Below are positions 48,701-56,691 of a stretch of DNA of 64,000 nt, in pieces (position 1 is the first letter of the stretch; the number at the start of each line of letters is the position of its first letter). Source of the stretch: JAAXHB01 sp965221635. Its GTDB lineage: Bacteria; Actinomycetota; Acidimicrobiia; Acidimicrobiales; Aldehydirespiratoraceae. The notes under the pieces are model-generated. The model was not told where the DNA came from. It saw nothing but the letters and a program-made list of their open reading frames with translations, and did not search any database. The position numbers and the translations under genes were made by a program. The stretch covers positions 2,170,001 through 2,234,000 of the forward strand of contig OZ244902.1 in assembly GCA_965221635.1 (NCBI GenBank), given 5' to 3'.

Positions 48701-49364
48701 GGCCCAGTCCGGGCACATCGCCGCGGTGGGTTACGACCTGTATTGCGAGCTGGTCACCGAAGCAGTGGCCGAGCTCAAAGGCAAGAGGCCCGAATCGGCG
48801 CCGACGGTGAAGATCGAAGCACCCGTGGGAGCGCACATCCCGCTGGATTACATCACCGACGACGCTGCCCGCCTGGAGTCCTACCGCAAGCTTTCGGGTG
48901 TGCTCACCCACGACGAGGTGGACGACACCGCCTCGGAATGGGTTGACCGTTTCGGGCCTGTGCCCGGCCCCGCGGAGGCTTTGCTGTCGGTGGCGCGCCT
49001 GCGGGTGGATTGTCTGCGAGTGGGACTGTCGGAGGTCACCGTTGTGGCCACCGGCGCGGGCATGGGTCGAAGCGACACCGGTGGCTACCGCGCTCGGCTG
49101 GCCCCGGTGATGCTCCCCGCGAGCCGCCAGGCGCGCCTCAAGCGCCTGTACGGAACGGCCGCGGTGTACAAGCCCACCTTGTCGGAGCTGAGTTTGCGGT
49201 TGCGTACCGGCGACGGCCCGGTGATCGAACAAGTCCGGGCCGTGATAGCCGGAATCGTGTCCATCGACAGCGACGCCGACCCTGGGGCGAGTCGACCCTC
49301 CGCAACCCAGCCCGCCGCGGCCCGTCCCTCCGGCAGTGCCGGTCCGCAACGGGGCCGGCGGTAA
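45795..49364 (+). CDS. mfd: Transcription-repair coupling factor
   Basis: Mfd removes RNA polymerase stalled at lesions and recruits UvrA. From ATG 45795 it is 1189 residues. It has the UvrB-homology N-terminus (with WETLPFERVSPS), the RNA-polymerase-interaction module VGSFVVHHQHGIARFEGM, the RecG-like helicase with Walker A GDVGFGKTE and the DEEQ box IDEEQRFGV, and a C-terminal TRCF domain. A ~25-residue Pro/Ala/Ser-rich tail is added. The open frame upstream overlaps pth in another frame and is discarded; GTG 45786 is a close alternative start. Confidence 0.96.
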   Translation: MTIAPRTGRDQQGLAPLLAAEPALRSLIGSQSGAVVVPEAARAMAVAGLATASSRRPLLVAVPTRAEAESLAADLRVFLGADAVDELLAWETLPFERVSPSVWAMGQRSRTLHRITAAQHPEDESADALRVVVASARALVQMVDEASLVAPVRIAQGANLHQESLIETLAGFGYRREHQVEHRGEMAVRGSIVDVFASTAEAPVRIDLWGDEVDRLTEFSPDDQRATIGLTHVEIHPAREVRPDAAMRARAEALTGSAAWGKGHWERVAAGEMFEGIESWWPWLAERPVSVMDLLGRGCAVALVEPRRLKDRASNIVDEEHDLAEVLGRSWGLQAAEVPGLHAAFDELVAPDGVAVWTMPATPDPSCDLNVDASGWGSAGVGLPERAERIKALVADGYKLAVCADGEAAARRIEGLLSDHGVSLADRPATLDLEQGAVMHSVKLAVLASGDLTGRRRTRRSAAMADREARREAARARRDVQRFYDQLEVGSFVVHHQHGIARFEGMVRRKVGGAEREFMLLAYRGADRLYVPSDQVDLVRHYSGGESPKLSRMGGSDWAATKSKVRRAVAEVARDLVGLYKRRLTAEGHAFGADTVSQRELEDSFEYVETADQLRALDDVKADMHSASPMDRLVVGDVGFGKTEIAVRAAFKAVLDGRQVAVLTPTTLLAHQHTQTFLDRFAPFPVKVAMLSRFLSTAEARQVVNGLASGEVDVVIGTHRLLSGDVRFARLGLLVIDEEQRFGVRHKESIKALRADLDVLTLTATPVPRTLELSLTGIRDMSVLHTPPADRQPILTYVGEKADRPMAEAIRRELLREGQVFYVHNRVADIDHIAQRVRRLVPEAKVAVAHGQMDENALEKVVMDFSEHRYDVLVCTTIIESGIDMPTVNTLIVDRADRLGLGQLHQIRGRVGRSGRRAYAYLFHPADKVLSEAAYERLKTIGEATELGSGYRIAMRDLEIRGAGNLLGEAQSGHIAAVGYDLYCELVTEAVAELKGKRPESAPTVKIEAPVGAHIPLDYITDDAARLESYRKLSGVLTHDEVDDTASEWVDRFGPVPGPAEALLSVARLRVDCLRVGLSEVTVVATGAGMGRSDTGGYRARLAPVMLPASRQARLKRLYGTAAVYKPTLSELSLRLRTGDGPVIEQVRAVIAGIVSIDSDADPGASRPSATQPAAARPSGSAGPQRGRR

Positions 49365-49367
49365 GGT
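49362..49367 (+). promoter_or_regulatory. -10 element of the parvulin lipoprotein gene (leaderless)
   Basis: TAAGGT, overlapping the mfd stop codon and ending 9 bases before GTG 49377. Confidence 0.4.
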
Positions 49368-49376
49368 TCTGACTTC

Positions 49377-50366
49377 GTGACCTCGTTGCGCCCGGCCACC
49401 GTGCGCGGGTTGTGTGTTCTCGCTGTGGTGTCAGCCTGCTGGCTGCTGTCCTCGTGTGGCCTGGCGGCGTCTGAGGGTGCCGCCGCCTCCGTGGGCGATG
49501 TGGAGTATTCCGAAGCCGACCTGCGAGAGCACATGAGCGGCGCGGATTCAGCGAATCCCTCCGTGGTGCCCCGCGAGTTCGTGGCGCAATGGCTGAGCCG
49601 TTGGGTTCTGTTCACCGCGGTCGAGATGGAACTGCAACAGCGCGGCGTGCAGGTGACGCCCGAACACGAGAACCTGGCAATGGCGGACATCTCCGCGTCG
49701 CTTGATCCCAGCGTGCCCCGAAGCGCGGTGCTGATCTCCCAGCAGGCGGTGATCAGAGCGGCCGAGCGGTGGGCGATCGACTCGGTGCCCGACGTGACCG
49801 AAGCCGACATCGACCAGATCGGCCTTCCCAGGCTGCTGTGCTCGCGCCACATCCTGGTGATCGACAACGCGCAGGCGTCCGCCGTGCTTGAACGCCTCGA
49901 CGCGGGCGAGGACTTCGGCGAACTGGCCACGGAGGTGTCGCTGGATCCAGGCGCCTCGCAAGGAGGCGATCTGGGTTGCCTCGAGGAGGGATCCCTCGTG
50001 GCGCCCTTCGAGGAGGCCGCTTACGCCGCCGAACCTGGCGTGCCGGTGCTGGCTGAGACCACCTTCGGTGTACACGTGATCCTCGTGGAAAGCGCGGGAG
50101 CACCCGACGCCGTGAACCATCCCCAGCTCGACCCCGAGTTCTTGCAACAATTCCGCGACGAGAAGCGAGCCGAAATGATTGCGCAGGCCAGTGGCATCGT
50201 CGAGTCGCAACGCAATGCGCTGCTGGTTGACCTCACCAACACCGCTCAGGCGAGGTACGGGTCGCAGGTGAGCGTGAACGACCGTTACGGCGTTTGGGAT
50301 CCGGAGGAGTTCACGATCACGCTCGGGTCGGCGGGCCCCGGCGACGCCGAGGATCCCACGGGCTGA
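49377..50366 (+). CDS. Parvulin-type (PpiC/SurA-like) peptidyl-prolyl isomerase lipoprotein
   Basis: A 329-residue exported lipoprotein: hydrophobic signal with lipobox LLSSC (Cys near residue 27), a SurA_N-like helical region (about 40-150) and a parvulin domain (about 155-245: CSRHILV, GGDLGCLEEGSLVAPFEEAAY, TTFGVHVILVES). It probably assists folding of secreted proteins outside the membrane. The start is set by the leaderless hexamer. It sits between mfd and mazG, where mycobacteria have no such gene. Confidence 0.88.
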   Translation: MTSLRPATVRGLCVLAVVSACWLLSSCGLAASEGAAASVGDVEYSEADLREHMSGADSANPSVVPREFVAQWLSRWVLFTAVEMELQQRGVQVTPEHENLAMADISASLDPSVPRSAVLISQQAVIRAAERWAIDSVPDVTEADIDQIGLPRLLCSRHILVIDNAQASAVLERLDAGEDFGELATEVSLDPGASQGGDLGCLEEGSLVAPFEEAAYAAEPGVPVLAETTFGVHVILVESAGAPDAVNHPQLDPEFLQQFRDEKRAEMIAQASGIVESQRNALLVDLTNTAQARYGSQVSVNDRYGVWDPEEFTITLGSAGPGDAEDPTG

Positions 50367-50399
50367 ACGCCCCGGGCGCGCACCAAGGCGAACGTCACG

Positions 50400-51791
50400 G
50401 TGGGACGGGTCACCGTTGTGGGACTGGGGCCTGCCGGCGCCGAGTTGGTGACCGCCCAAACCGCTGAGCAGATCGCCGCTCACCAACGCCGCTTCCTGCG
50501 CACCCGGCGCCACCCCTCGGCCGCCGTGGTGGGCCAAGCCGAGAGCTTCGACCGCTGCTACGAAACGGCCGCCGATTACGACGAGGTGTATTCGCAGATC
50601 TGCGAGCGCCTGATCGACGCGGCAAGCGAAGGCGACGTGCTGTACGCCGTTCCGGGTTCGCCGAGGGTGCTGGAACGAAGCGTGGAGCTGCTCGAACGCC
50701 AAGCCGCCGACCGCCGATCCGCAACCGGCGGTGGCGACCGGCACGTTGAGGTGCGGGTGCTTGCGGCCATGTCTTTTTTGGAGTTGGCCTGGGACCGTCT
50801 CAACATCGACCCGGTGCAACAAGGGGTGCGTTTGGTGGACGGCCAGCGTTTCGCCACCGAAGCGGCCGGACAGGCAGGGCCGCTGCTGGTGGCCAACTGC
50901 CACTCCGCCTGGGTGCTTTCGCAAATGAAGCTCGCCGTTGACGGCGCGGCGCACTCACCGCCGGTGGTGGTGCTGCAGCATCTCGGCCTGCCCGACGAGT
51001 CGATCCGTCGGGTGGGGTGGGACGACCTCGACCGCATCGACGGAATCGACCATCTCACCTCGGTGTACGTGCCCGAGTTGGCCGAGCCGGTGGCAGCCGA
51101 GTTGGTGCGCTTCGACGAGCTGGTTCGGACCTTGCGCGAGCAGTGCCCCTGGGATCGTGAACAAACCCACGCCAGCTTGCGTAGGCACCTGTTGGAGGAG
51201 GCCTACGAAACGCTTGAGGCCATCGACGAGCGGCGCGACCTCGACGACGACCACCCCGACGACCGCCTCGACGGGCACCTTTGCGAGGAGCTCGGCGACT
51301 TGCTGTTCCAGGTGTGGATCCAGGCCCGGCTCGCGTCCGAGCGCGGGTCGTTCACCATCGCGGAGGTGGCCCGCGGCGTTCACGACAAGCTCGTGGCCCG
51401 CCATCCGCACGTGTTCGGCGACGCGGTGGCCGAGAACGTGGACTCGTTGCGCGCCGACTGGGAGCTTCGCAAGAAGCACGAGAAGAACCGGGCGTCGGTG
51501 ATGGACGGAATCCCGGCCACACTGCCGGCGCTGCTGCGCGCCGTGAAGATTCTCAAACGTGCCCAAGCAGGCGGTCTGGCGCCGGACGCTCCCGAACCCG
51601 ACACCGCCGGTTTTGAGCGTCTCGCGGCGCGGGTGGAGGCGTTGCGTGCCGAACCCGACGAGCAGCGACTTGGTGAGGCGATCCTGGAGGCGGTTGATCT
51701 GGCTCGTGTGCTGCGCCTTGATCCCGAGGACGCGCTGCGCACCGCCACCCGTCGCGCCGAGCAGAAGTTCCGTTTGGCGGAGGACGCTTAG
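50400..51791 (+). CDS. mazG: MazG-family nucleoside triphosphate pyrophosphohydrolase with N-terminal tetrapyrrole-methylase-like domain
   Basis: A 463-residue fusion. Residues about 1-230 form a SAM-dependent tetrapyrrole-methylase-like domain (VTVVGLGPAGAELVTAQT, a YAVPGSPRVLERSVELL segment), as in Bacillus YabN. Residues about 235-463 form the MazG domain, with CPWDREQTHASLRRHLLEEAYE and the metal-binding HLCEELGDLLFQV. MazG hydrolyses non-canonical or excess NTPs. GTG 50400 is the first start in frame and fits the fold start. It lies between the parvulin gene and eno, as mazG precedes eno in mycobacteria. Confidence 0.92.
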   Translation: MGRVTVVGLGPAGAELVTAQTAEQIAAHQRRFLRTRRHPSAAVVGQAESFDRCYETAADYDEVYSQICERLIDAASEGDVLYAVPGSPRVLERSVELLERQAADRRSATGGGDRHVEVRVLAAMSFLELAWDRLNIDPVQQGVRLVDGQRFATEAAGQAGPLLVANCHSAWVLSQMKLAVDGAAHSPPVVVLQHLGLPDESIRRVGWDDLDRIDGIDHLTSVYVPELAEPVAAELVRFDELVRTLREQCPWDREQTHASLRRHLLEEAYETLEAIDERRDLDDDHPDDRLDGHLCEELGDLLFQVWIQARLASERGSFTIAEVARGVHDKLVARHPHVFGDAVAENVDSLRADWELRKKHEKNRASVMDGIPATLPALLRAVKILKRAQAGGLAPDAPEPDTAGFERLAARVEALRAEPDEQRLGEAILEAVDLARVLRLDPEDALRTATRRAEQKFRLAEDA

Positions 51792-51944
51792 CGCAACCTC
51801 GGGTGCGCCTCGGTGAGGTGGTTGCGCCGCGGCGCGCCGCGAGGTGTATCGTTTGCGAACCCATGGTGCCGGTGACAGGCGGAGCGGCGCCCGCATGCGG
51901 TTGCCCTTCGGCACCCGCAATCGTCCCCGGACCGGAGGTTCATC

Positions 51945-53258
51945 GTGAGCGCAATCGCCGTGTTGCGAGCCAGAGAGATATTCGACTCACGAGGCAACCC
52001 CACAGTCGAAGTTGACGTGCGCCTCGAATCGGGCGCGTTCGGGCGTGCCGCGGTGCCATCGGGGGCCTCCACGGGAACTTTCGAGGCGGTCGAGTTGCGA
52101 GACGGTGGCAAGCGCCTTGCCGGTCGCGGCGTTCGAGCCGCCGTGGACGGGGTAAACGGCGACATCTCCGAAGCTGTGGTGGGCCTCGACGCGCTTGATC
52201 AGCGCAGCGTGGACGCGGCGCTGCTGGAAGCCGACGGCACCACCAACAAGGCCCGCCTCGGCGCGAACGCCATTTTGGGAGTGTCGCTGGCCACCGCCAA
52301 AGCCGCCGCCGCGCACCTGGGGCTGCCGCTTTGGCGTTACGTGGGCGGCAGCGACGCGCACGTGCTGCCCGTGCCGCTGCTGAACGTTCTCAACGGCGGA
52401 GCGCACGCCTCCAACAACGTGGACTTCCAGGAGTTCATGCTGGCGCCGGTGGGCGCCGCGTCGTTCGAGGAGGCACTGGAGTGGGGCGTGGAGATCTACC
52501 ACCTGCTGGCCGGGGTGCTTCGCGCCCGGGGGTTGTCCACCGCGGTGGGCGACGAGGGAGGCTTCGCCCCGGATCTCGACTCCAACGAGGCCGCAGTGGG
52601 TCTGCTGGTGGAAGCCATCGAGGCCGCCGGGCTCTCGGCGCCCACAGACGTGGGCATTGCCCTCGATGTGGCCGCCACCGAGTTCTACTCACAGGGCCGC
52701 TACGAACTCGCCGCCGAGGGCCGCACCTTGAACTCGGAACAGTTCGTGTCCGAGATGGTGAGGCTTTGTGACGATTATCCGATCGTGTCCATCGAGGACG
52801 CCATGGCCGAGGACGACTTCTCGGGCTGGGCTTCGCTCACCTCCGAGGCGGGCCACAAGGTGCAACTGGTGGGAGACGACCTGTTCGTGACCAACACCGA
52901 CCGGCTCGCCCGAGGAATCGCCGACGGGCTTGCCAATTCGATCCTGGTGAAGGTGAACCAGATTGGCACCCTCACAGAAACCTGCGACTGTGTGCGCCTC
53001 GCCGTGCGCAACGGTTACACCACCGTCATGTCGCACCGCAGCGGCGAAACCGAGGACACCACCATCGCGGATCTCGCGGTTGCCCTCAACTGTGGTCAGA
53101 TCAAAACGGGCGCCCCGGCGCGCAGCGACCGGGTTGCCAAGTACAACCAGTTGCTGCGCATCAGCGAACAGCTAGGTGATTCTGCGGTGTACCGCGGCTT
53201 CGCGGCTTTGGCAGGCGCCGACACGTCACAACAGTCGTTGGGCCTGGGAGCCCCGTGA
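51945..53258 (+). CDS. eno: Enolase
   Basis: Enolase interconverts 2-phosphoglycerate and phosphoenolpyruvate in glycolysis. The 437 residues include the N-terminal AREIFDSRGNPTVEVDV, the SGASTGTFEAVELRDG loop, GDEGGFAPDLDSN, metal ligands in VSIEDAMAEDD and VGDDLFVTN, and the catalytic region SHRSGETEDTTIADLAV. GTG 51945 follows GGAGG. The stop codon sits inside the first unit of a 14-bp tandem repeat. Confidence 0.97.
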   Translation: MSAIAVLRAREIFDSRGNPTVEVDVRLESGAFGRAAVPSGASTGTFEAVELRDGGKRLAGRGVRAAVDGVNGDISEAVVGLDALDQRSVDAALLEADGTTNKARLGANAILGVSLATAKAAAAHLGLPLWRYVGGSDAHVLPVPLLNVLNGGAHASNNVDFQEFMLAPVGAASFEEALEWGVEIYHLLAGVLRARGLSTAVGDEGGFAPDLDSNEAAVGLLVEAIEAAGLSAPTDVGIALDVAATEFYSQGRYELAAEGRTLNSEQFVSEMVRLCDDYPIVSIEDAMAEDDFSGWASLTSEAGHKVQLVGDDLFVTNTDRLARGIADGLANSILVKVNQIGTLTETCDCVRLAVRNGYTTVMSHRSGETEDTTIADLAVALNCGQIKTGAPARSDRVAKYNQLLRISEQLGDSAVYRGFAALAGADTSQQSLGLGAP

Positions 53259-53377
53259 TAGTGGCCCGGCGATGGTGGCCCTGTGATCGGGCCCTGGGCG
53301 GGAGCCCCGGGTGGGAGCCCTCTGATGGTGGCCCGGTGATGGGAGCCCAGTGACGGTGGCCCTGTGATGGTGGCCCA
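53255..53377 (+). repeat. Short tandem repeat, ~14-bp units, between eno and ftsB-like gene
   Basis: About nine units of GTGATGGTGGCCCN (13-14 bases, degenerate in the middle) run from the eno stop (TGA inside unit 1) up to the GTGA that starts the next gene. Confidence 0.85.
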
Positions 53378-53845
53378 GTGAGCAGCCCGGCCCGCGCCCC
53401 TGCGCGACCAAGCGCCCGGCCCGCCTCGCCGCGGACTCGGCCCGCCACGCGGCGGCTCCGGCCCGCTTCACAACGCCAACCCGCGAAGCGCGCCCGCAAG
53501 GCGTCACGTGCCGCGGCGAAGCCCAAGGCGCGCAGAGCGCTGTGGTCGCGGGGACTGTTGGTGGTGCTCGCACTGGCCACGTCGGTTGTGATCGTGGTGG
53601 TGCTTGGCGGTCCGTCGATTGGCGTGGCTTTCGAGCAGAGAGCCGAGATCCGACAGGCCGAGATTCTGGCGCAACAACTCGACGCGCAAATCGACGCGTA
53701 CACCGCCGAGATCGAGGCGCGCAGCGGCGCGGCCGGGGCCCGGCGCGAGGCCTTGTGTTACGGGCCTTACGTGGAGCCGGGAACCGAGGTGTACTCGGTG
53801 CTGGGAGTGTCGGGTTGTGTCAACTGGGACCGCACATCGCCGTAG
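53378..53845 (+). CDS. FtsB/DivIC-like septum formation initiator protein
   Basis: A 155-residue single-pass membrane protein: a basic Pro/Ala/Arg-rich cytosolic tail (about 1-55), one membrane segment (about 59-78, LLVVLALATSVVIVVVLGG), then a short coiled coil (about 85-115, IRQAEILAQQLDAQIDAY) and a small periplasm-side end containing two cysteines (C126 and C146). Topology, size and position after eno match the DivIC/FtsB protein of mycobacteria (Rv1024). Sequence similarity is modest, so the assignment leans on context. The GTG start is the leading GTGA of the repeat array. Confidence 0.65.
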   Translation: MSSPARAPARPSARPASPRTRPATRRLRPASQRQPAKRARKASRAAAKPKARRALWSRGLLVVLALATSVVIVVVLGGPSIGVAFEQRAEIRQAEILAQQLDAQIDAYTAEIEARSGAAGARREALCYGPYVEPGTEVYSVLGVSGCVNWDRTSP

Positions 53846-54004
53846 ACCCGCCCGGCACGCCTTGTTGCCTCACCCAAGCCGGGCCGGCGTCCGAGTCGGC
53901 CTCGCGGGCGTGTGGCGTCGGTCGACTTGCTGAGAGTGCCGAGGCGACCCCGCGCCGAAGCGCACCGGCGGATCGTTGCATCCGGCGCCGAGCGGGACGA
54001 CGCC

Positions 54005-54010
54005 TAGCCT
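54005..54010 (+). promoter_or_regulatory. -10 element of the thioesterase gene (leaderless)
   Basis: TAGCCT, 6 bases before ATG 54017. Confidence 0.55.
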
Positions 54011-54016
54011 GATCCG

Positions 54017-54421
54017 ATGGCCCACCGCACAGATGTGAAGGTTCGCTTCTACGAGCTTGATCCCTACGGCCATCTCAACCACTCGGTGTTCGTCCAGTTC
54101 TACGAAACGGGGCGAGTGGAGCTGCTTGAGGAGATCGGCCTGGGTCTGGACAAGTTTCGTGAGATGGGCTACCAGTTCGTGGTCACCGGCATCGAAACGG
54201 AGTTTCTGCGAACCGTGCACGCCGGCGAGGTGATCACCGTGGAGACCGAGGTGCTGCAGCTTCGCCGGGCGTCGTCGATCTGGTTGCAGAGGCTCTGGCG
54301 GGGCGACGAACTGGTGTCGCGTCAGCGGCTGCGCGCCGCCATCACCGACCCGGCCGGCAAACCGGTGCGGGCCCCGGATTTCCTGGCCGGCAAGCTCGAA
54401 CCGTTCTTCGCGGCGCCCTGA
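54017..54421 (+). CDS. Acyl-CoA thioesterase, 4HBT (hot-dog) family
   Basis: A 134-residue hot-dog-fold thioesterase of the YbgC/4-hydroxybenzoyl-CoA type. The active-site motif is DPYGHLNHSVFVQFYETGR, with the conserved D-x-x-G-H-x-N. A single domain and the usual length indicate a tetrameric cytosolic enzyme acting on short or aromatic acyl-CoAs; the actual substrate cannot be read off. It is the gene before the molybdenum-hydroxylase maturation cluster but has its own leaderless promoter, and the next gene has another. Confidence 0.88.
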   Translation: MAHRTDVKVRFYELDPYGHLNHSVFVQFYETGRVELLEEIGLGLDKFREMGYQFVVTGIETEFLRTVHAGEVITVETEVLQLRRASSIWLQRLWRGDELVSRQRLRAAITDPAGKPVRAPDFLAGKLEPFFAAP

Positions 54422-54461
54422 GGGCTGCGCAGGGCCCAAACCGGCCACGCCGGGCGGGCCG

Positions 54462-54467
54462 TATGCT
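54462..54467 (+). promoter_or_regulatory. -10 element of the coxD-like gene (leaderless)
   Basis: TATGCT, 8 bases before ATG 54476; probably the promoter of the coxD-E-F-mocA-G unit. Confidence 0.5.
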
Positions 54468-54475
54468 TGTGGCCC

Positions 54476-55402
54476 ATGCCAGTCGCTGATCCGCGAGCAG
54501 TCGGCTCGCCGGCCGAGGTGGAACAGGCGCTGCGACTCCACCGCTACCTTCCCGACGAGGGCCTCGCCACTGCGGTTTTTCTGGCTTTGCGGCTGCGCCG
54601 GCCGTTGCTGCTCGAAGGCGAACCGGGCGTGGGCAAAACCGAGGTGGCCAAGGTGCTGGCGGACTGGGTCGGCGGTGGGCTGATTCGTTTGCAGTGCTAT
54701 GAGGGCATCGACGTTGCCCAGGCCGTGTACGAATGGGACTACGCCCGTCAGTTGCTGCACTTGCGCACCTTGGAAGCCACCGGCCAGGCACAAGGCGCCA
54801 ACGCCACGGAGTTGTCCGACGAGCTGTACCACGAACGCTTCCTGGTACGCAGGCCGCTGCTGGCCGCCATCGGTTCCGCAGGAGGGGCGCCTCCGGTGCT
54901 GCTGGTGGACGAGGTGGATCGTGCCGACGACGAGTTCGAGGCGTTCTTGTTGGAGGTGCTGTCGGACTACTCGATAACGGTTCCCGAGGTCGGCACCTTC
55001 GAGGCGGAGAACCCGCCTGTGGTTGTGATCACCTCCAACCGCACCCGTGACGTTCACGACGCATTGAAGCGGCGATGCCTGTACCACTGGGTGTCGCATC
55101 CCGAGCCCACCCGCGAGGCCGAGATCATCGCATTGCGGGCCCCCGAGGCCGGCGAGGACCTGGCCCGGCAGGTTGCCCACGCCGCGGCAGCCGTGCGCAA
55201 AGTGGGCTTGTACAAGCCACCGGGGGTTGCCGAGACGATCGACTGGGCGAGGGCACTGAGCCTTCTCGGCGGCGCCACCCTCGGCGCCGCGACCGCTTCG
55301 GCGACGCTGGGCGCGTTGTTGAAGTACAGCGAAGACCACGACCGGGTGCGCGATCACGGTCTCGCGGAGATAGTCGGCGCCGCAACTGCCGCCGGGGGCT
55401 GA
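54476..55402 (+). CDS. coxD: MoxR/CoxD-type AAA+ ATPase
   Basis: A 308-residue AAA+ chaperone-like ATPase. Walker A is GEPGVGKTE (near residue 50), Walker B is LLVDEVDRAD, and sensor 1 is in VVVITSNRTRDVHDALKRRC. In CO-dehydrogenase gene clusters CoxD acts with the VWA protein CoxE in inserting sulfur or copper at the molybdenum site, and the next gene encodes that partner. ATG 54476 is set by the leaderless -10. The exact hydroxylase served is unknown. Confidence 0.88.
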   Translation: MPVADPRAVGSPAEVEQALRLHRYLPDEGLATAVFLALRLRRPLLLEGEPGVGKTEVAKVLADWVGGGLIRLQCYEGIDVAQAVYEWDYARQLLHLRTLEATGQAQGANATELSDELYHERFLVRRPLLAAIGSAGGAPPVLLVDEVDRADDEFEAFLLEVLSDYSITVPEVGTFEAENPPVVVITSNRTRDVHDALKRRCLYHWVSHPEPTREAEIIALRAPEAGEDLARQVAHAAAAVRKVGLYKPPGVAETIDWARALSLLGGATLGAATASATLGALLKYSEDHDRVRDHGLAEIVGAATAAGG

Positions 55403-55404
55403 CC

Positions 55405-56691
55405 GTGGCGCGCACCGTCGGCGTGGCCCCCAACTCCGGCGAGGCCGCCAACCCGGAAACCTCCACGCTCGTGGCCGGCGAGCATGTGGCTGCCGGCCCA
55501 GTGGCTGAAGGCCCAGCTGCCGGTGGGGACGTGGCCGGTGTGGCAGTGGGTTTCGTGTGCGCGCTGCGCCGGGCGGGACTGGAGATCTCGTTGCAGTCGT
55601 CGCTGCTGTACATGCAGTCGCTGGCCGCGGTTGACCCCACCGACGCCCACGCCGTGTACTGGGCGGGCAGGGCGCTGCTGGTACACCGCATCGAGGACGC
55701 CCCCGCCTATCACGACGTGTTCGGCGCGTTCTGGCTGGGCAGGCCGATGCCCAAAACGGCGGTTGTCACCAAGGTGAGCGTGCCGTTGATGCTGCAACTC
55801 GACGACCCCGACGTGAACGACGACGGCGACACCGAGAACCGCTCCGGCGAAGTGGTGACCGTGCGTTACAGCGCCCGCGAGACGCTGGCCACCAAGGACT
55901 TCGCCGAGTACAGCGACGACGAGCTCGAAGAGGCCCGCAAGATCATGCAACGCATCCGCTGGGCGGGCCCCACAAGACCCAGCCGCCGCCCCGAGCCGAC
56001 CCGTTCGTGTCGGGGTGCGCTCGACTTGCGCCGCACCGTGCGCGAGGCGTTGCGCGCCGGGGCCGAACCGGTTCGCGTTCATCGCCGGGCGCCTGGGGTG
56101 CGCCCCAGACGGCTGGTGTTGTTGCTGGACGTTTCGGGGTCGATGGAGCGTTACGCCCGTGCGCTGCTGCGCCTGGTGCAGGCAATGGTGGCGGGCCGCA
56201 GCCGCGTGGAGGCGTTCACACTGGGCACCCGCCTCACCCGGCTCACCCGTGAACTGTCCACACGCGACCCCGACAGGGCGCTGCGCTCGGCTGCGCAGGC
56301 GGTGATGGACTGGAGCGGCGGCACCCGTCTTGGGGAGGGCCTGGGGGCTTTCAACGACCAGTGGGGATGCCGGGGAATGGCACGCGGCGCCACTGTGGTG
56401 ATCCTCTCCGACGGCTGGGATCGCGGCGACCCCGAGGTGATGTCCGAGCAGATGCAGCGCCTGCGCCGTGTCGCTTACCGGGTGGTGTGGGTGAACCCGC
56501 TCAAGGCGTCGCCCGGGTATGCGCCACTGGCGCGGGGAATGGCCGCCGCGCTTCCGTGGGTGGACGACTTCGTGGAGGGCCACAACCTGGAGTCGTTGCA
56601 GCGCCTGGCCCATCTCGTGCTCAGCGACCACCGCGCCGCGCCCCGTGACGCGCACCACAGCGCCGCCACCGCGGTTGACTTGGCGTCATGA
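55405..56691 (+). CDS. coxE: CoxE-type von Willebrand factor A domain protein
   Basis: The 428-residue protein carries a C-terminal VWA domain with the MIDAS motif DVSGSM (about residue 240) and the later LSDGWDRGDP loop, typical of CoxE partners of MoxR ATPases. The N-terminal ~50 residues are a low-complexity Gly/Ala/Glu/Val stretch with AAGP-type repeats. GTG 55405 follows the coxD stop by 2 bases, so the two are translationally coupled. The open frame extends upstream inside coxD, but that is not coding. It overlaps xdhC by ATGA. Confidence 0.87.
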   Translation: MARTVGVAPNSGEAANPETSTLVAGEHVAAGPVAEGPAAGGDVAGVAVGFVCALRRAGLEISLQSSLLYMQSLAAVDPTDAHAVYWAGRALLVHRIEDAPAYHDVFGAFWLGRPMPKTAVVTKVSVPLMLQLDDPDVNDDGDTENRSGEVVTVRYSARETLATKDFAEYSDDELEEARKIMQRIRWAGPTRPSRRPEPTRSCRGALDLRRTVREALRAGAEPVRVHRRAPGVRPRRLVLLLDVSGSMERYARALLRLVQAMVAGRSRVEAFTLGTRLTRLTRELSTRDPDRALRSAAQAVMDWSGGTRLGEGLGAFNDQWGCRGMARGATVVILSDGWDRGDPEVMSEQMQRLRRVAYRVVWVNPLKASPGYAPLARGMAAALPWVDDFVEGHNLESLQRLAHLVLSDHRAAPRDAHHSAATAVDLAS

